A stretch of 64,000 nucleotides of DNA, taken from assembly GCA_029834535.1 (NCBI GenBank), contig JAQMWT010000260.1, positions 1-64,000 of the forward strand, read 5' to 3'. Made by a program: the position numbers and the translations under genes. The notes below the pieces were generated by a model, which saw only the letters and a program-made list of their open reading frames with translations, made no database searches and was not told where the DNA came from. This document shows, in pieces, positions 1-11,960 of the stretch. Positions within the stretch are counted from its first letter, which is position 1, and each line of letters begins with the position of its first letter. This stretch comes from Chrysophaeum taylorii. Taxonomy: Eukaryota > Sar > Pelagophyceae > Pelagomonadales > Pelagomonadaceae.

Positions 1-45
1 TCCTAACTACTAATCGACAGATGTTTGTCTGTCTGTTTGTCTGTT

Positions 46-1046
46 TGTCCCTCGATTTAGGGGAAGGAACAGGTAGGCGCGAGAGTAAGGATCAGGTAGG
101 CCCGCGAGCCAGACAGTGATCCTCCAAGCCGTCTACGGCGACCTCGCAGACTATTTCCACGACCCGCGGCGGCTCTTTCAGCGCGCCATTCTCACGCCCC
201 GTCGAAACGATGTTGTCGATGCTGACAACGCGCGCATGACCGCGGCCTTTTTTCCCGGAGACGAGGCGTCGGAGTTCTTTTCGGCTGACTAGGCTGGGTC
301 GGAAGACGACGCCTCGCTCTTTACAGTAGAGTTTTGAACTCCCTGACAACCAACGGCATGCTGACTTTGATCGCGAGCTTAATGTCTTCGCAACCTCGAC
401 CCGTCGCACGGCCACTGCAACGGTACCAGATACATGATCGATCGTGTCGTTGTCACCGAGGCTCCTCCAGCCTGTATCCCTTAAGGCCCGCCGACGCCAA
501 ACGATCACCAAGAGCCAGGGCCAGACGCCCCGCGAGGTCGGCATCCTCTTGGCGAAGCCCGTCTTCTGCCACGTCCAGCTCTACGTGGCTCTCTGTCGAT
601 CGGCAACCCCGAGGATATCCTCTTCTTGGTCGACGACTCCACCCTACTCCACACGTGCTGCGCAATACCGATAAGCCCCCTCCCGGCGTCTACACGCGCA
701 CTGTAGGTGAACACTGGACCAGGTGAACTTACTGGGGTTAGAGATTGGGACTAGGTTGAGCGGAGTGACCAGGTGAGCTTACTGGGACCAAGTGAACTTA
801 CGGGGTTTTAGAGTGAACGCAAGGCTACGGCGTGTACGGGTAAAAGCGGCTTAGATTGGCGGAGGTGAGAGCGACGAGCCTCGAGAGTGGGGTGAGTGGG
901 TGTGAGCACGAGTGGGTTTACGCCGAACTTACTGGGGTTAGAGATTGGGACTAGGTGAACTTACTGACCAGGTGAACTTACTGGGACCAGGTGAACTTAC
1001 TGGGGTTAGAGATTGGGACTAGGTGAACTTACTGGCCTGCACTTGT
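46..1046 (+). mobile_element. Helitron 3' fragment, copy 1 (PIF1-like helicase C-terminus)
   Basis: This roughly 1-kb unit recurs at 1067, 18362 and, inverted, 47843. Translated piecewise it shows the final helicase blocks of a Helitron RepHel protein: RAILTPRRNDVVDADNARM (about 200-240), an NSLTTNGM stretch (about 335-365), and the PIF1 signature KSQGQTPREVG followed by VFCHVQLYVALC (about 510-600). The rest, to 1046, is non-coding and built of short repeats around GGTGAACTTACTGG. All four copies end CCTGCACTTG followed by T, close to but not the canonical Helitron CTRR-T terminus. The frame is broken, so this is a relic. No Rep nuclease domain is present. I am confident of the helicase match and less sure of the exact 5' limit, which is simply where similarity between copies begins. 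Confidence 0.75.
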
Positions 1047-1066
1047 CTGTCTTTAAACTGTTTGTC

Positions 1067-2054
1067 TGTCTCTCGATTTAGGGTAAGGATCAGGTAGGCG
1101 CGAGAGTAAGGATCAGGAGGTAGGCGCGAGAGCCAGATAGTGATCCTCCAAGCCGTCTACGGCGACCTCGCAGACTATTTCCACGACCCGCGGCGGCTCT
1201 TTCAGCGCGCCATTCTCACGCTCCGTCGAAACGATGTTGTCGATGCTGACAACGCGCGCATGACCGCGGCCTTTTTTTCCCGGAGACGAGGCGTCGGAGT
1301 TCTTTTCGGCCGACTAGGTTGGGTCGGAAGACGACGCCTCGCTCTTTACAGTCGAGTTTTCGACTCCCTGAGAACCAACGGGATGCTGACTTTGAGCGCG
1401 AGCTTAAAGTCTTCGCAACCTCGACCCGTCGCACGGCCGCTGCAACGGTACCAGATACATGATCGATCGTGTCGTTGTCACCGAGGCTCCTCCAACCTGT
1501 ATCCCTTAAGGCCCGCCGACGCCAAACGATCAACAAGAGCCAGGGCCAGACGCCCCGCGAGGTCGGCGTCCTCTTGGCGAAGCCCGTCTTCTGCCACGTC
1601 CAGCTCTACGTGGCTCTCTGTCGATCGGCAACCCCGAGGATATCCTCTTCCGAGTCGACGACTCCACCCTACCCCACACGTGCTGCGCAATACCGATAAG
1701 CTCACTCCCGGCGTCTACACGCGCACTGTAGGTGAACTTACTGGGACCAGGTGAACTTACTGGGGTTCGAGATTGGGACTAGATGAGCTGAGTGACCAGG
1801 TGAACTTACTGGGACCAGGTGAACATAGTGGGGCTTTTAGAGTAAAGGGTTTTTAGAGTAAACTTAAAGGTTGGCGGCGCGTGCGGATCAAAGCAGCTTA
1901 GATTGGCGGAGGCGAGAGCGACGAGCTCAAAGGAGTTGGTGTGAGCTAGGTGAACTTACTGACCAGGTGAACTTATATGAAACTTACTGGGACCAGACCT
2001 GAACTTACTGGGGTTAGAGATTGGGACTAGGTGAACTTACTGGCCTGCACTTGT
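1067..2054 (+). mobile_element. Helitron 3' fragment, copy 2 (tandem to copy 1)
   Basis: This is a second head-to-tail copy of the unit at 46-1046, separated by about 20 bases of TGTC-rich sequence. It keeps one reading frame open over more than 200 codons in the helicase part (about 1140-1754), but the helicase motifs themselves fall in more than one frame: LQAVYGDLADYFHDPRRLF and RAILTLRRNDVVDADNARM come early, then NKSQGQTPREVG and VFCHVQLYVALC in the frame read from about 1469 to 1699. The 3' tail repeats the GGTGAACTTACTGG motif and ends CCTGCACTTG-T. Two complete 3' ends in tandem suggest end-to-end insertion or slippage of the rolling-circle terminus, which is known for Helitrons. Confidence 0.75.
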
Positions 2055-3799
2055 TTATTTATTATCCCTGGGTACGTACGTACGTACGTACGTAAACCAT
2101 TATCCCAAGAGCGACCTGGTCGCGACAAAACTTAATACGAGTCGACGCAACGAGATGGCTGTTCGTGCGCTAAATTGTGTCCGTCTCGCGCGCCCGATCG
2201 ATAATCAGACGGCCTGTAATTTGCTGCGATTTATTTATCCTTCGAAGCGAGGCAGCCACAACGGCTGTCACGACGAGCAGCTGTTGCAGAGGCCCAGCGC
2301 GTCCCCTCGATGCGCAGACTTAAAGGTGTCGCCTTGTCACACCATCGCAAAAAATTGGCTGCGCTCCTCAGCCAAAAGGTAGCGCTGCAGAATTGAAGCG
2401 AGCGTAGTGAATTCCCGACGTTCCAGGTGTCGTAAGTGGTAGGTCTCGCATGCACGGCGCGAGAAAACATTTGCAGCGGAGAGTACATGGGTTTTCCGTC
2501 CATCGAGAGTCGCATCTCGAATTTCAACACCGTGATAGCGGTATCTAAATCGTAGGAGGCATTACCGATCCAGACGTGTCAAACGCGACCTCTTTTCGAG
2601 ACGTAACGCCTTAAAAAGTTCTTCTCCGCCGTTTTGTCTCGCCATGCAAGATGGCCTCTTTGTGCACAGCACGAGTCCCCGCTTAATTTCTCGACGTTCC
2701 CGCACAAATAGGTCGCAACTCTTCCACCGCGTCGCGTACGAACACTCGGGCTCTTCTCAAACAGCACAAAGCGAACAACACTACAATCATGGATGCGACT
2801 TGAACTCTTATTCCTTCGGAAACGTCATCATCTTTTTAGCTTTTCGACGAGTTGAGTTTTGCTGCGAAAGAAAACCTGTAACAATAATCCATCGGGACCT
2901 CTCCACAGCACTCGTGGAAATAAAGACAACTGTCCAGGCGCTCGGAGAGACACGCGCGCCAAGTCCGAATCAACGATCACCGCGCTTCGCATCCTTTATC
3001 CGTTTTGCCAATCGCTGTTTCGGCGACGTCAAAGTTCCGTTGTTTCGGCGACGTCAAAGTTCCCCCCAGAAACAACGTACGACGTCTGCGGCCGCCTCTC
3101 GGCTCCGATGATCGGAAAATCCTCCCTCCCAGATACTTTACTTCTTGCGCCTCATCCTCCCATGACAAGTCCAAGAACTTGCCCCGTCGGTGATCTGACC
3201 GGCTAAAGCGCTGGTCGTCGCCTCCTCCCGGCGTTTTGACCCGCTGCTGTCGAGCTTGGACTCCAAAAAATCTTTTGACTCCGGCAGCGAGTGCATGAAT
3301 TTTGACAACATTGCCCGACTCTTGAGAAGGACCTTCGGATTTAAACAACCTCGCGGACACGCGGATCCTGTCCGCATCCGACCAGCGCAAGTATCAGCGG
3401 ATCTGCCTTTGGTCGGCCGAATGAAGAAGAAACGGTCCGCAATCCTTACCTCAGAAACCAAGGGTTTACGCTGCCTGTCGACGGACAATATATATAGTAA
3501 GGACCGCAATCCTTTAACCTCGTCGTGGTGACCGACCTGAAGCTAATAGCTGCCAGTTGTCGTTGAGCACCAACCAAAGCACAAATAATTCCGAGCGGGG
3601 TGCATGCAGAAAGAGGCGGTGAAGATCTCGTGTCCGGAGTACGAAGTCGACGACCACAGCGAGCGCGAGTTTTTTTTTTTCTGGGTTGAATGCCATTTCA
3701 ATTTTTTGCGATGTCTGACGGCGGGGTACGAGAAGACGAAGAAGGAGAACGCATCGAGCGTGTGAAGGCGACCTCGTCAACGCCTATCGAGAATGCCGC
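2055..3799. other. Intergenic stretch without a recognised gene
   Basis: It begins with a (CGTA)n microsatellite at about 2070-2094, directly followed by a segment of about 30 bases (around 2090-2120) that reappears at about 58093-58122. Around 3016-3063 a 23-base segment is present twice with a 2-base spacer. Several short open frames exist on both strands (for example 2644-3111, plus strand), but none shows a motif or residue pattern I recognise. Confidence 0.4.
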
Positions 3800-5165
3800 A
3801 CGCCACCGATGAAACTACTCCCGAACACGAACGAACGAAGTGTCTCTGATGACGACGACGATGATGTAGATAGCCAGTCTCGCTTCTACGAGTCAATCGT
3901 CAAGTCGTTCTTCGGAGTGGCCCCCTGGCCTGCACGTCCACCGACGGCGGCGTTTTTAGAGAAGAGCGTCGCGTTTCAAACGAGATGCATCCTACCGGGC
4001 GGAAGCTGCCGCTGGTCCTCGGCAGGCTTGCGAGAGAAAGGATGATTCAATCAAGGAGCATCATCGAACGCCGGACGGGTGTCTGCGTTTAATTAAGGGA
4101 CAGTGTATCCGGCCATCTATGACGACGAATTTATTATCCAAGGCAAGTCGCCGTTCTCCACCACGGCGAGGTCCGTCAAAGAAAGCCTCTCAAGGAACGC
4201 TGGGTTCGTCTCGCGGGTGGCGTCCCTCGCTAAATATGCATTCCCAGGCTGTCAAGTACGTGATAGCGTGCGCCAGCGAGCTGCGGCCGTTTAATTATTT
4301 GCTGAATGGGGGGTTATTTGCGAAATCGATCCGGAGACCGCCGTGCCTTCCACCTGCAATCGAATTGCTCTCGCACTCGTGGAATACGACAGGGAGCGGC
4401 GGCTGGATTTGTTTCAGAGGTTCGGGGCGGAACGGATGACGGGTTTTCATCTGTGCACCTCGGAGGATGGGTGGACAGACGGCAAGGGCAAATGCAAATA
4501 TGAGTGTACAACCTCCAATGTCATCCATCATTGGCGTCAAGGAGGAAAGCCTTTATTTGGACGTTCGCGCACTCTCGGCCGAGGACATTAGAAAAGGGAA
4601 ATTGGTGGATGTGGGCTCCGTCCGAGAGCAGCTGAGGTTGACGAACGCCCAGCTAGTGATTGGATTCGAGCTCTCGGCTAAGACTGATACTGCTGGCGAC
4701 GTTGCCTACAAGAACACACTCGCGCAATCCGGATTACGACTTGTTGCACGCGCAATTCTGGACGGCGAAGCGGTTGGTGTTGCAGCGAAGCAGATGGTGG
4801 CCCTACGTGAATTCGAAGGATTCTTTTCGGTCTGCAGTCCGCACAACACAGCACGCGCAGTTGTTCTGTGGAGGACACTGAGCATCGGGACGAAACAGTC
4901 GAAGAAGAAGTAACCCAAATGTCAAAGCCCTAGTCAAGAAGAAAACAGAAAGATAGCGTCATTCTTTCACCGATCGTCGGTTCGCACGCACGAACTGCTG
5001 GCTGAACAGAAGAAGCGCGGCGGCGTCCCCAAGGGCAAGGAGCTTGGAGAGGTGCTGCGGGCGATGTTAACCGGTAGGCTGCCGAAAAAGATACTATCAC
5101 TCGAAACAGCGTGCTTCGTGAAATACCAATAACCCGTGGTTCTCGACAGAGCGCGCCGCGGGAAT
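3800..5165 (+). pseudogene. Decayed hAT-type transposase (DUF659-like)
   Basis: Pieces in different frames follow the order of hAT-like transposases of the DUF659 type. They are: a FVKSFF/PPTAAFLEK-like segment near 3885-3970; HLCTSEDGWTDGKGK near 4450-4495 (the DGWTD block typical of this group); then LYLDVRALSAEDIRKGKLVD and VIGFELSAKTDTAGDVAYKN at about 4550-4720, which fits the tDnAgd block around a catalytic aspartate; and RTHELLAEQKKRG at about 4990-5025. The frame changes between these blocks and stops occur, so the gene is broken. No terminal inverted repeats were identified. The next transposon starts 20 bases downstream. An alternative is another hAT branch related to the copies at 41.9-47.6 kb, but direct similarity to those is weak. 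Confidence 0.5.
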
Positions 5166-5186
5166 TGCAAACCATAATAATAATAA

Positions 5187-7836
5187 GGGAAAAGTCAAGT
5201 TTCCAACCACCATATAAGTTTGGTCACCGTAAACCTTCAACAACAAGTTTGGTGGTCACTTAAGTTTGTGAGTCAATCCGTATCTTGGTTGACTAAACTT
5301 GCACTCTTAGAGAGCAAAAACATACGGTTCGTCGTGACAAAACAAGGCCCGCCGTGATCAAGCTTTCAGCAGTTCTGCACGTCGTCGCGCTGTGGTGACT
5401 CCGGATCGTCCTTCGACTTCGAAACGAACACGGTATCGATGCGGGTTTGGTCGCCGCTCGGGTCGCGTGGTGGTAACACGCCGACGTCGGTTGACCACGA
5501 CGCCGAGAAAGAAAACAACAAGTCTAAGCGTGCCCAGACGAAGGTGGTAAACGACTATGAGAGATCGCCGAGTACGCTGTCGCAGCAGCTCGGAGCGCGC
5601 AAAAAATACGAGGGTAGTCCACTTTACTCGATCTAACCAAGATGCCAAGTTCAGCATGTACACATCTCGAGGCCGACTTGCAGCAGCATCTGATGTTCGA
5701 CACGGGCGGCAAGTTTTTAGACGGCGCGTACAACAACAAGGTCTACAGCGCGACGACAGCGCTGTCGTTCAAGTGCTATATGCAAGATGCAGCTTTTATG
5801 TGCGTGCTGGTCGTTGTGATGTGCAAGTAGACAATATCGTCGCGTGTGCTAAGAGGCACACCTGCTCTCGGAACCTTCGCTTTGCCGACAAAAAAAGATC
5901 CAGCTATCGCGCGAAGCACTTCTGCGAGGCCGTGTCCGTCCTCATCAAGGGCTTTTTATGGAGGGCAAGTCAGGCGGCTCGCTGGCCGGTTAGCACCAGG
6001 AAAGTCCGCGCTGGGAATCATGGGGTTCCCTCGGTTGGGCAGAACGCGACGGACAGGTCGATTGTTCGTGGGCCAACACGTCCGCGGCCTGCGACGCTTT
6101 TGCACGACCTCGCACAAGACCGCGCGCTGTGGCGGTCCACCATCAACAAGTCCGTCCTCGTCCCTCGCCTCTCCCCCGACTGCGTGATTTTCCTCCGTGA
6201 TTCAGTACCGGCTCCTGCCGGTCCGGCCTGGCTCCCATGCTCGGGAGAGGTCTGAAGTTAGTTAGTTAGTTCGTCAGTCAGGCGGCTCTTCTCGGCACAT
6301 GCGTTTGATAGACATCTGCAACAATGTCATCCGCTATTAAAGGCACGAGATGACGAACCGGGATCGTTCGCTGTAGTCTGTCATAAACATCGAACTAATA
6401 AGGCGCATCCGAATGAATAATCTTGGGCGACGAAGAAAACTGCGTGGTATCAGCGTTGTCTTGCGCAGGCCTGGTTTGTGGATGTTGTTCTGCGAGTATT
6501 CGCATGTTGATGCGTGTGTATGGTCAAACTTGGAGGCATTCAAATTGGTGTGATCAAATTTCGAACAATCATATCAAACTTGTCATATATCTAGACTCGT
6601 ACTGATGACGGGGTTAGAATTACAGGGGTGGTGTCAGAGATCTCTTCCGGAGCGAGGCTGTCGACGTCTTGACATCCCTTCGCGCCGCAGCTTGTATTAT
6701 TTGCCGACTTAAATTCTCGTACAGTGGTCGACGGTGCAGCAGCAGCAGCTCCCGGGGAGATCTCTCTTGCGGCAGGGAGGGGTTGTCGAGATGCGGGAGG
6801 AGGAGGAGGATAAGGAGGTGTTCTCTTACGGTCGTGCGAGTTGTTTGTGCTGGCGTAACGGCACGTGCTCGCGTTGCCGTTTTCCCATGATCAAGCAGGA
6901 CAGCTATTGAACTCCGGATCGGGTACGCGACGATGAGGAACTCCTGAACGTGGTCCTGTACGGCCCCGGACAAGTGTGGGACTACAATCAATCTTTGGGT
7001 GCTCCTGGGGCGGTGCTCGCGCAGTTTCTCGAGGTCGTCGAGTTTCGCGTTGTCGACCCCGAGTCGATTATCAAAGACGCGCTCCCTCTCGGAGAGAAGA
7101 TTTTGGGATGCACAATGTAGTGATCCGTCTCACGCAGGCCATGTAATAAGCCTGGTGTCCGCCGATGTCCGCCGCTTGTTGTTGAAGAATGACGCACGAC
7201 CACGGCAACACCACCGTGGTGAGTCGCGGTTTGGGTGGCTTCTACGAACGATGGAAGGTACGAGAATAAATGGGCCCAGCTTATTAAGTACGCCAAGCCG
7301 TGGGAAAAATCTGCTCTCGAGGCCGCGCGTCGCTGCCCGCTCTCCTTGCGCGTATCGTCGCCGCGCTGTCTTAGGACGGACCTCCTTCTAAGGCGGGCGG
7401 TCATGGGGGGGTGTCCATGCCAATGCCGCGCGTGTAACGCCACGGTAGATTGATTCTGCGTAGCTGCAGCACCTAGCTCTCGTTTTTAAAGCATTATTTT
7501 CGCAAAACCAAAAGCGCCGCTCACGCGCCCCCTTAAAAAAAAAAGCCTCCTTCTTAAGTTTGATTTAAAAAGCCGAAGTTTGGTCAATTATTACTGTGGA
7601 AGTTTGAGGAGTAGTGATCAAACTTGTTGACCAAACTTACAGGGAAATTAATCAAACTTGGAGGGTCGATTGATCAAACTTAATGCAACTTCGGAGGAGT
7701 GACGCCAAACTTATTAACTGACCAAACTTCTATGGAAAGTGTGACCACACTTGTGAGTTTTTCCTTAATCATACATCAAAATCGAGCAAACATGAAAAAA
7801 ATTCACCAAACTTGTTGACCAAACTTGACTTTTCCC
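5187..7836. mobile_element. DNA transposon with 16-bp TIRs, PIF/Harbinger-like ends
   Basis: The ends are a perfect 16-bp inverted repeat, GGGAAAAGTCAAGTTT at 5187-5202 and its complement at 7821-7836. Both are flanked by TAA triplets (TAATAATAA on each side), as expected for a 3-bp TWA target duplication. Subterminal zones (about 5205-5310 and 7545-7820) are packed with AAGTTTG/CAAACTT words, likely transposase-binding repeats. TIRs starting with G runs and TAA targets point to PIF/Harbinger, a superfamily also present as a coding fragment at 37 kb. Inside, coding-like stretches occur (for example 5642-5830 and 6999-7440), but no DDE domain was recognised, so it may be non-autonomous. A SINE-like element sits at 5981-6275. 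A solo end of the same family lies at 19400-19510. Confidence 0.6.
5981..6275 (+). mobile_element. SINE-like retroposon with (GTTA)n tail and 13-bp TSD
   Basis: About 295 bp ending in GAAGTTAGTTAGTTAG. It is flanked by a perfect 13-bp direct repeat, AGTCAGGCGGCTC, at 5968-5980 and 6276-6288, the mark of target-primed insertion. A second copy lies at 17670-17976. A short body, a tetranucleotide 3' tail and a long target duplication fit a SINE or a 5'-truncated LINE end. No clear RNA polymerase III A/B boxes and no reverse-transcriptase residues were seen, so the two options remain open. It is inserted inside the TIR transposon at 5187-7836. Confidence 0.6.
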
Positions 7837-8041
7837 TAATAATAATAATGAGTAGACCAAATTATTTTCTAAGATAGAGCAATACAGGCGGGTCGACACT
7901 AAAAATCATCCGACACTACAAATAAATTACCCGATCTTTCGAAACTCAGCTTCCGCAGTTGTAGGAAGGCCACCAGAGCCAAGCCGAAGGTGGGTCTAAG
8001 CGCCCCAAGGCAGCATGGAAGGAGCCTGGGCGGGCCCCTAT

Positions 8042-8073
<32 letters not shown>

Positions 8074-8074
8074 G
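8042..8074. repeat. (GACA)n microsatellite
   Basis: Eight uninterrupted copies of a GACA tetranucleotide. The same motif recurs at 21867-21907. Confidence 0.9.
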
Positions 8075-9035
8075 CCCGGGAGAAGCGGCAGCGAGAAAAA
8101 ACGGCTCCTTAGAAGCGAGTTTTCAACAAGAAAACGGCGGCGTTGGACGCAAAAAAGAAACGCCAGCAGCAGCAGCAGAAAGTTTTTTTTCTTCGCGGAG
8201 GGAGGCCTTAGCGTATTGTACCGAGAAGGAAGGAGTAGGGCCCAAGAAGGAAGTGCACGACTTACCACCCAGAGTGGATTGAGCTCATCATCACCTGGAG
8301 ACGACAGCTCGACGATAGACTAAAGAAGGAGCGTGTTTGATGAAACAGCCGCGACGCTCGAAACTCGGACCGGATGTTGCTCGCGCCGAAGGAGGAGCAG
8401 GCGCCTGTGAAATGGATCGTTTTTGAGAGCGAGCAACAAGGCCCGCGCCAAGCTGCGAAGAAGAAGAGATTGGAGTCAACAAAGTGCGCCATATAATACA
8501 CTCCTCAACCGTCGACTTGTTCAGAACCGGCGCGGCGGAGGACGCGAGAAAGTTCCGTTCAACAACAACGCCACCTACAAACTTGTGTGCGGCCATTACA
8601 AACTTGTGTGCGGCCATTTTTTCGCCCTCGTGGAAGAATTGTTCATATCTTCGCCCGCAACTCGCACCACCGGATCAGCACGAAGATGATCGAGCAAAAT
8701 AATAATCGAGGCGAAGCGTGCCTGCCGCCTCGAACTGCGACGAGATGGGTGAGGAGGACGTACTTTACTTTGCGGGAATCAATCCACGGAGTCGCGCCGA
8801 GCTCAAGGCGGCGGCAATTATGTGGATGTGCACGGCGCCATATCGGTCGGCCTTGTCTCCTGAACCTCGACGACGAGACGCCCCATTTTTTTCTTTCGTG
8901 GACTACGCCGACAACAACAAAGGGAACGCCAAGACCAAATTTAAGGGTGATGTCTGCTGCTGGGCGGCAGGCCTATGACTACCGCGAGTGCAAAACACTG
9001 TCGTCATATGATGTGCCGGGGCCTGTGCTTGCCGC

Positions 9036-9038
9036 GAT

Positions 9039-9073
<35 letters not shown>

Positions 9074-9074
9074 T
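9036..9074. repeat. (ATTT)n microsatellite
   Basis: About ten copies of ATTT within otherwise GC-rich sequence. Confidence 0.9.
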
Positions 9075-11224
9075 ACGCGGCTTATTTTCTAAACCTGCGG
9101 CATGCTTCGCGATGCGTGGCAGCGCTGCAAGGACGGCTGCGTCTGCGGCAAAGACAATGGCACCGTCTGCGACGCCAGCAAACTCTCAAGTACTGCTGCT
9201 GCGAGATCTGCGGGGACCTCCCTCAAACGGAAGCGGTGCAGTAAGAAGGCGTGCTGGAGGATCTTGCGTTTGTCGTGCCGGATGATGCTGAAGATGAGGA
9301 GGAGAACAGCAACGTCGAATGCGAGATCGGGGTCACGAAGCAACCTGCTACCTGAGTCCCGCGACCAGGCCACCGACACTCCGGGAGCTACGGTCATAGT
9401 GCTTATTTCGACGCCTAGTGTGGTGGCTCGCCCTTCCTCCTCATGCCTGGTAATTTTTTAGTGACTTTAAACTGGGGAATGGCGCGCCCCAGGTCTGTCC
9501 GAAAGGAGAGAGTGGTCGGGAGTGAGCGTCTCACATCGCTCGTCGAGTTCGGTCCTTGCAACAAAACAGTAATTATTAGTGTCGTCGACCCGCCCGTTAA
9601 GTTGATTCTATAATAACTTAGTATTGCGATGCATCAATTTAAGTTGTTGTCGGAGTTCCGAGCGCGGGGTGGCTGCGACTACCGTCTGAGTTCCCCCCTT
9701 CGAGAGAAGTATTTTCAAGAAGATCCCCAGATTTGCAGGTACGGCGGCCGTGCGCGTGCGGGGCCGTCACATCCAGACGCGCAAGACCCTTGCAGACAAG
9801 GTCCGTCCGCCGCTTTGTGGACCGGAACTAACTCTCTCTCTAACGAGAAAGTAAGTGGTTGTCTTTTTTTTACGACTCCCTCTCTCTCGGACACGAAAGT
9901 CCCACTTTGATTTGAAGCCATTTATTTCCACCGACCTCCTTCGGTCTGCATTCACCGCCTTCTCGAACGAAAACACCACGCAAAGGAATTCAGGATGATT
10001 TTTTTTTTGGCTGCGCGAGCCAAAGTGCGGGCAGAGCACATCCTGGAAGTGCCTATGCACTCAATGTTGTCGAGAGAACGCCTAAGCGAACTATGAGGAT
10101 GAGCTTGCCGGTACCGGCGACGAGGAGGAAGAGAACCCGCCGCCGCCGCCCAGAGATGACGTCCAAAATTATCTTTCGACTTATACTCGCTCGAGAAGCC
10201 GTCGTCGACCCACCTCAGCACCTCGGTCAGCGACGAAAGCCCCTTTCAGTCGACCACAGTCTGTGTCCCGCCGCGCCCCTGGCAGCGCACCATGCCGAAT
10301 GTAACTCTTTTGATATCGGCGAGACCCACGCAAAGCCGGCCTTCCCAGTCAGTCTTCAAAAATATCCAACGGGCGGTTGTTGCAAACACTTACTTAACCC
10401 GAAGATAAGAGGCGTAAACTCGAAGAACGGAATGTGGACGACGTCGCAGGCAAGCCGCCGCAGCCGTTCTCAGGCCGGCCCGTCGACCGCGGCCGCGTCG
10501 AGCGCCAATCCCTCTTCGATCACGAAGATGTATGTCCTGCCAACGCCGCGGTCGCAATGACAGCGGGTGGTCGGGCAACGGCGAAACGAGGCAAGGCGGC
10601 GCCAAGATCATCAAGGGAGGTCGACGAAAAAATCAAATCGAAGTCCATTTTTTTGTCGCCCGCGTTGGCGCAGGTTCTGAACTCCTCGAGCCGCGCGGAA
10701 GAACGGCGATCGGGAAAAGAAAAACGAGGCGCCGACGAGCGTCTGCCATTACTACGCGTCGTATTCTGCGGCCTCAAAATTTATTTTTTTCAACAGTCGA
10801 CAAGTTCCGAGAGCTGAATTTGAATAAGAGTTAGAGAGAATCGCGGATCTGCTGCTTCCCCCAGTTAATTTGCTGCCATCGAGTGGGCCCGCGTCGTGGT
10901 GGCAGGCGGCGCTGCGTGTTACCTCCTCGTCGCGCCGGTGAATGAGAACGGCGCCAGTCTGACGCGCCGCCAGTCTTTTGCTCGCGTGTCGCACTGCTGG
11001 TCTTGCCTTCTTCGGTGGCGTTTCAATGTCGTTCCTGTTGGAACTCTCGAGGACGGATAGTAGTATCACCGCAACGCCGCGAGTCATCCACGCCTCATCA
11101 GCTCGCGTCCAAACCCTACGGCTCAACCCGAAAGAAATGCCCACAGACAGACGACACACACTTTAATTTAATTTACCATTACTTTACAGTCGTTTTTTCA
11201 AAATGATGGTAAAGTAATTTTATT

Positions 11225-11960
11225 TACACCCGCGTGTAGAGTTCGAAGGCGTCTTCGTGAAGTGGGTCTAGTAGGCTCGCAGCATCGATTTGCTCGAGGG
11301 ATTTTATTTCCTGACGACCTCTCGGACTTTTCTAAGCATCCACGGACCCCCCCCCCCCAAGCTCTGATGATATGCTCAACAACGTCGGCAAGCTCTAGGC
11401 GCGATTCGAAACCAGGAGTACGGCTACTACCTTCCAGACATGGCACGAGGCTCGAAGGGCAATCCATCAATCAATATATCGGCGCGCTCGCGCATCATCT
11501 CAGCTGCCAACTTATCGTCATGACTGAGGGTGCTGCAACACCATCCTCGGAGCTGGACATGTTTGTGGTGACCCTGCGCACGAACGAACAAGGAGTTTAT
11601 TAATTAAGGTTTAGCTCGCGTTTTCAAGTCCGAGATCATTCATTCATTTTCATTTGACTCTAAGAAAAAGGAGACGGGAAGATTAACTACGACGATTAAC
11701 CATTTTAAGAGCAACCGAGTCGCGAGCATCACATCGTTGCGTTGTGCTTCCGTCGTCGTCCCTGCACGAGGCTGGGGCTGGATTAGAAATACGGCAAATT
11801 TTAAAATTTTCAGCCCGAGCAGCCTTTACCTTTGCACTTTACGCTGCGGCACCGTAATGCTCGACTTTTTGTTTACGAATTCCAAGTTTACTCAAAAGGT
11901 GTGGTAAAGATAATGCTCGTTCCATTACGAAAAACTGATTTCGTAAGTAAATGCACCAAT
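11225..11960 (+). pseudogene. hAT transposase C-terminal fragment and 3' end
   Basis: The segment is about 75-80% similar by eye, in inverted orientation, to 24260-25200. The plus strand encodes pieces of a hAT C-terminal dimerisation region: ARIISAANLSS near 11495-11525 and SSELDMFVVTLRTNEQ near 11545-11595, matching the hATC pattern (Ser-rich block, SAAN, then a leucine-rich end with LRxN). The coding part ends with TAA at about 11601. About 350 bases of AT-richer 3' sequence follow, to a terminus near 11958 that resembles the complement of the hAT end at 24260. Frame shifts are present and the 5' part is missing, so it is a truncated relic. Confidence 0.55.

Larger units (their letters stand above)
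7837..10860 (+). other. Coding-like, unrecognised region (possible small-intron gene or decayed element)
   Basis: Several stretches on the plus strand look like protein code but change frame. They include KWIVFESEQQGPRQAAKKKR (about 8408-8467), a cysteine-rich RCKDGCVCGKDNGTVC (about 9121-9170), an acidic segment PDDAEDEEENSN (about 9278-9315), KEFRMIFFLAARAKVRAEHI (about 9976-10040), and DEEEENPPPPPRDDVQNYLS (about 10120-10180). Possible GT-AG introns of 41, 43 and 49 nt can be drawn at about 8482-8522, 8748-8790 and 9850-9898, the last with a GTAAGT donor. I cannot build one consistent gene from them and recognise no family. Microsatellites at 8042-8074 and 9036-9074 lie inside. It could equally be a decayed transposon. 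Confidence 0.3.

Noticed and set aside
8015-8323. Possible protein reading through the (GACA)n repeat
   Set aside because: The repeat encodes TDRQ units in one frame only by chance. Only the last part (about 8180-8330) has coding-like character and is covered under the unrecognised region.
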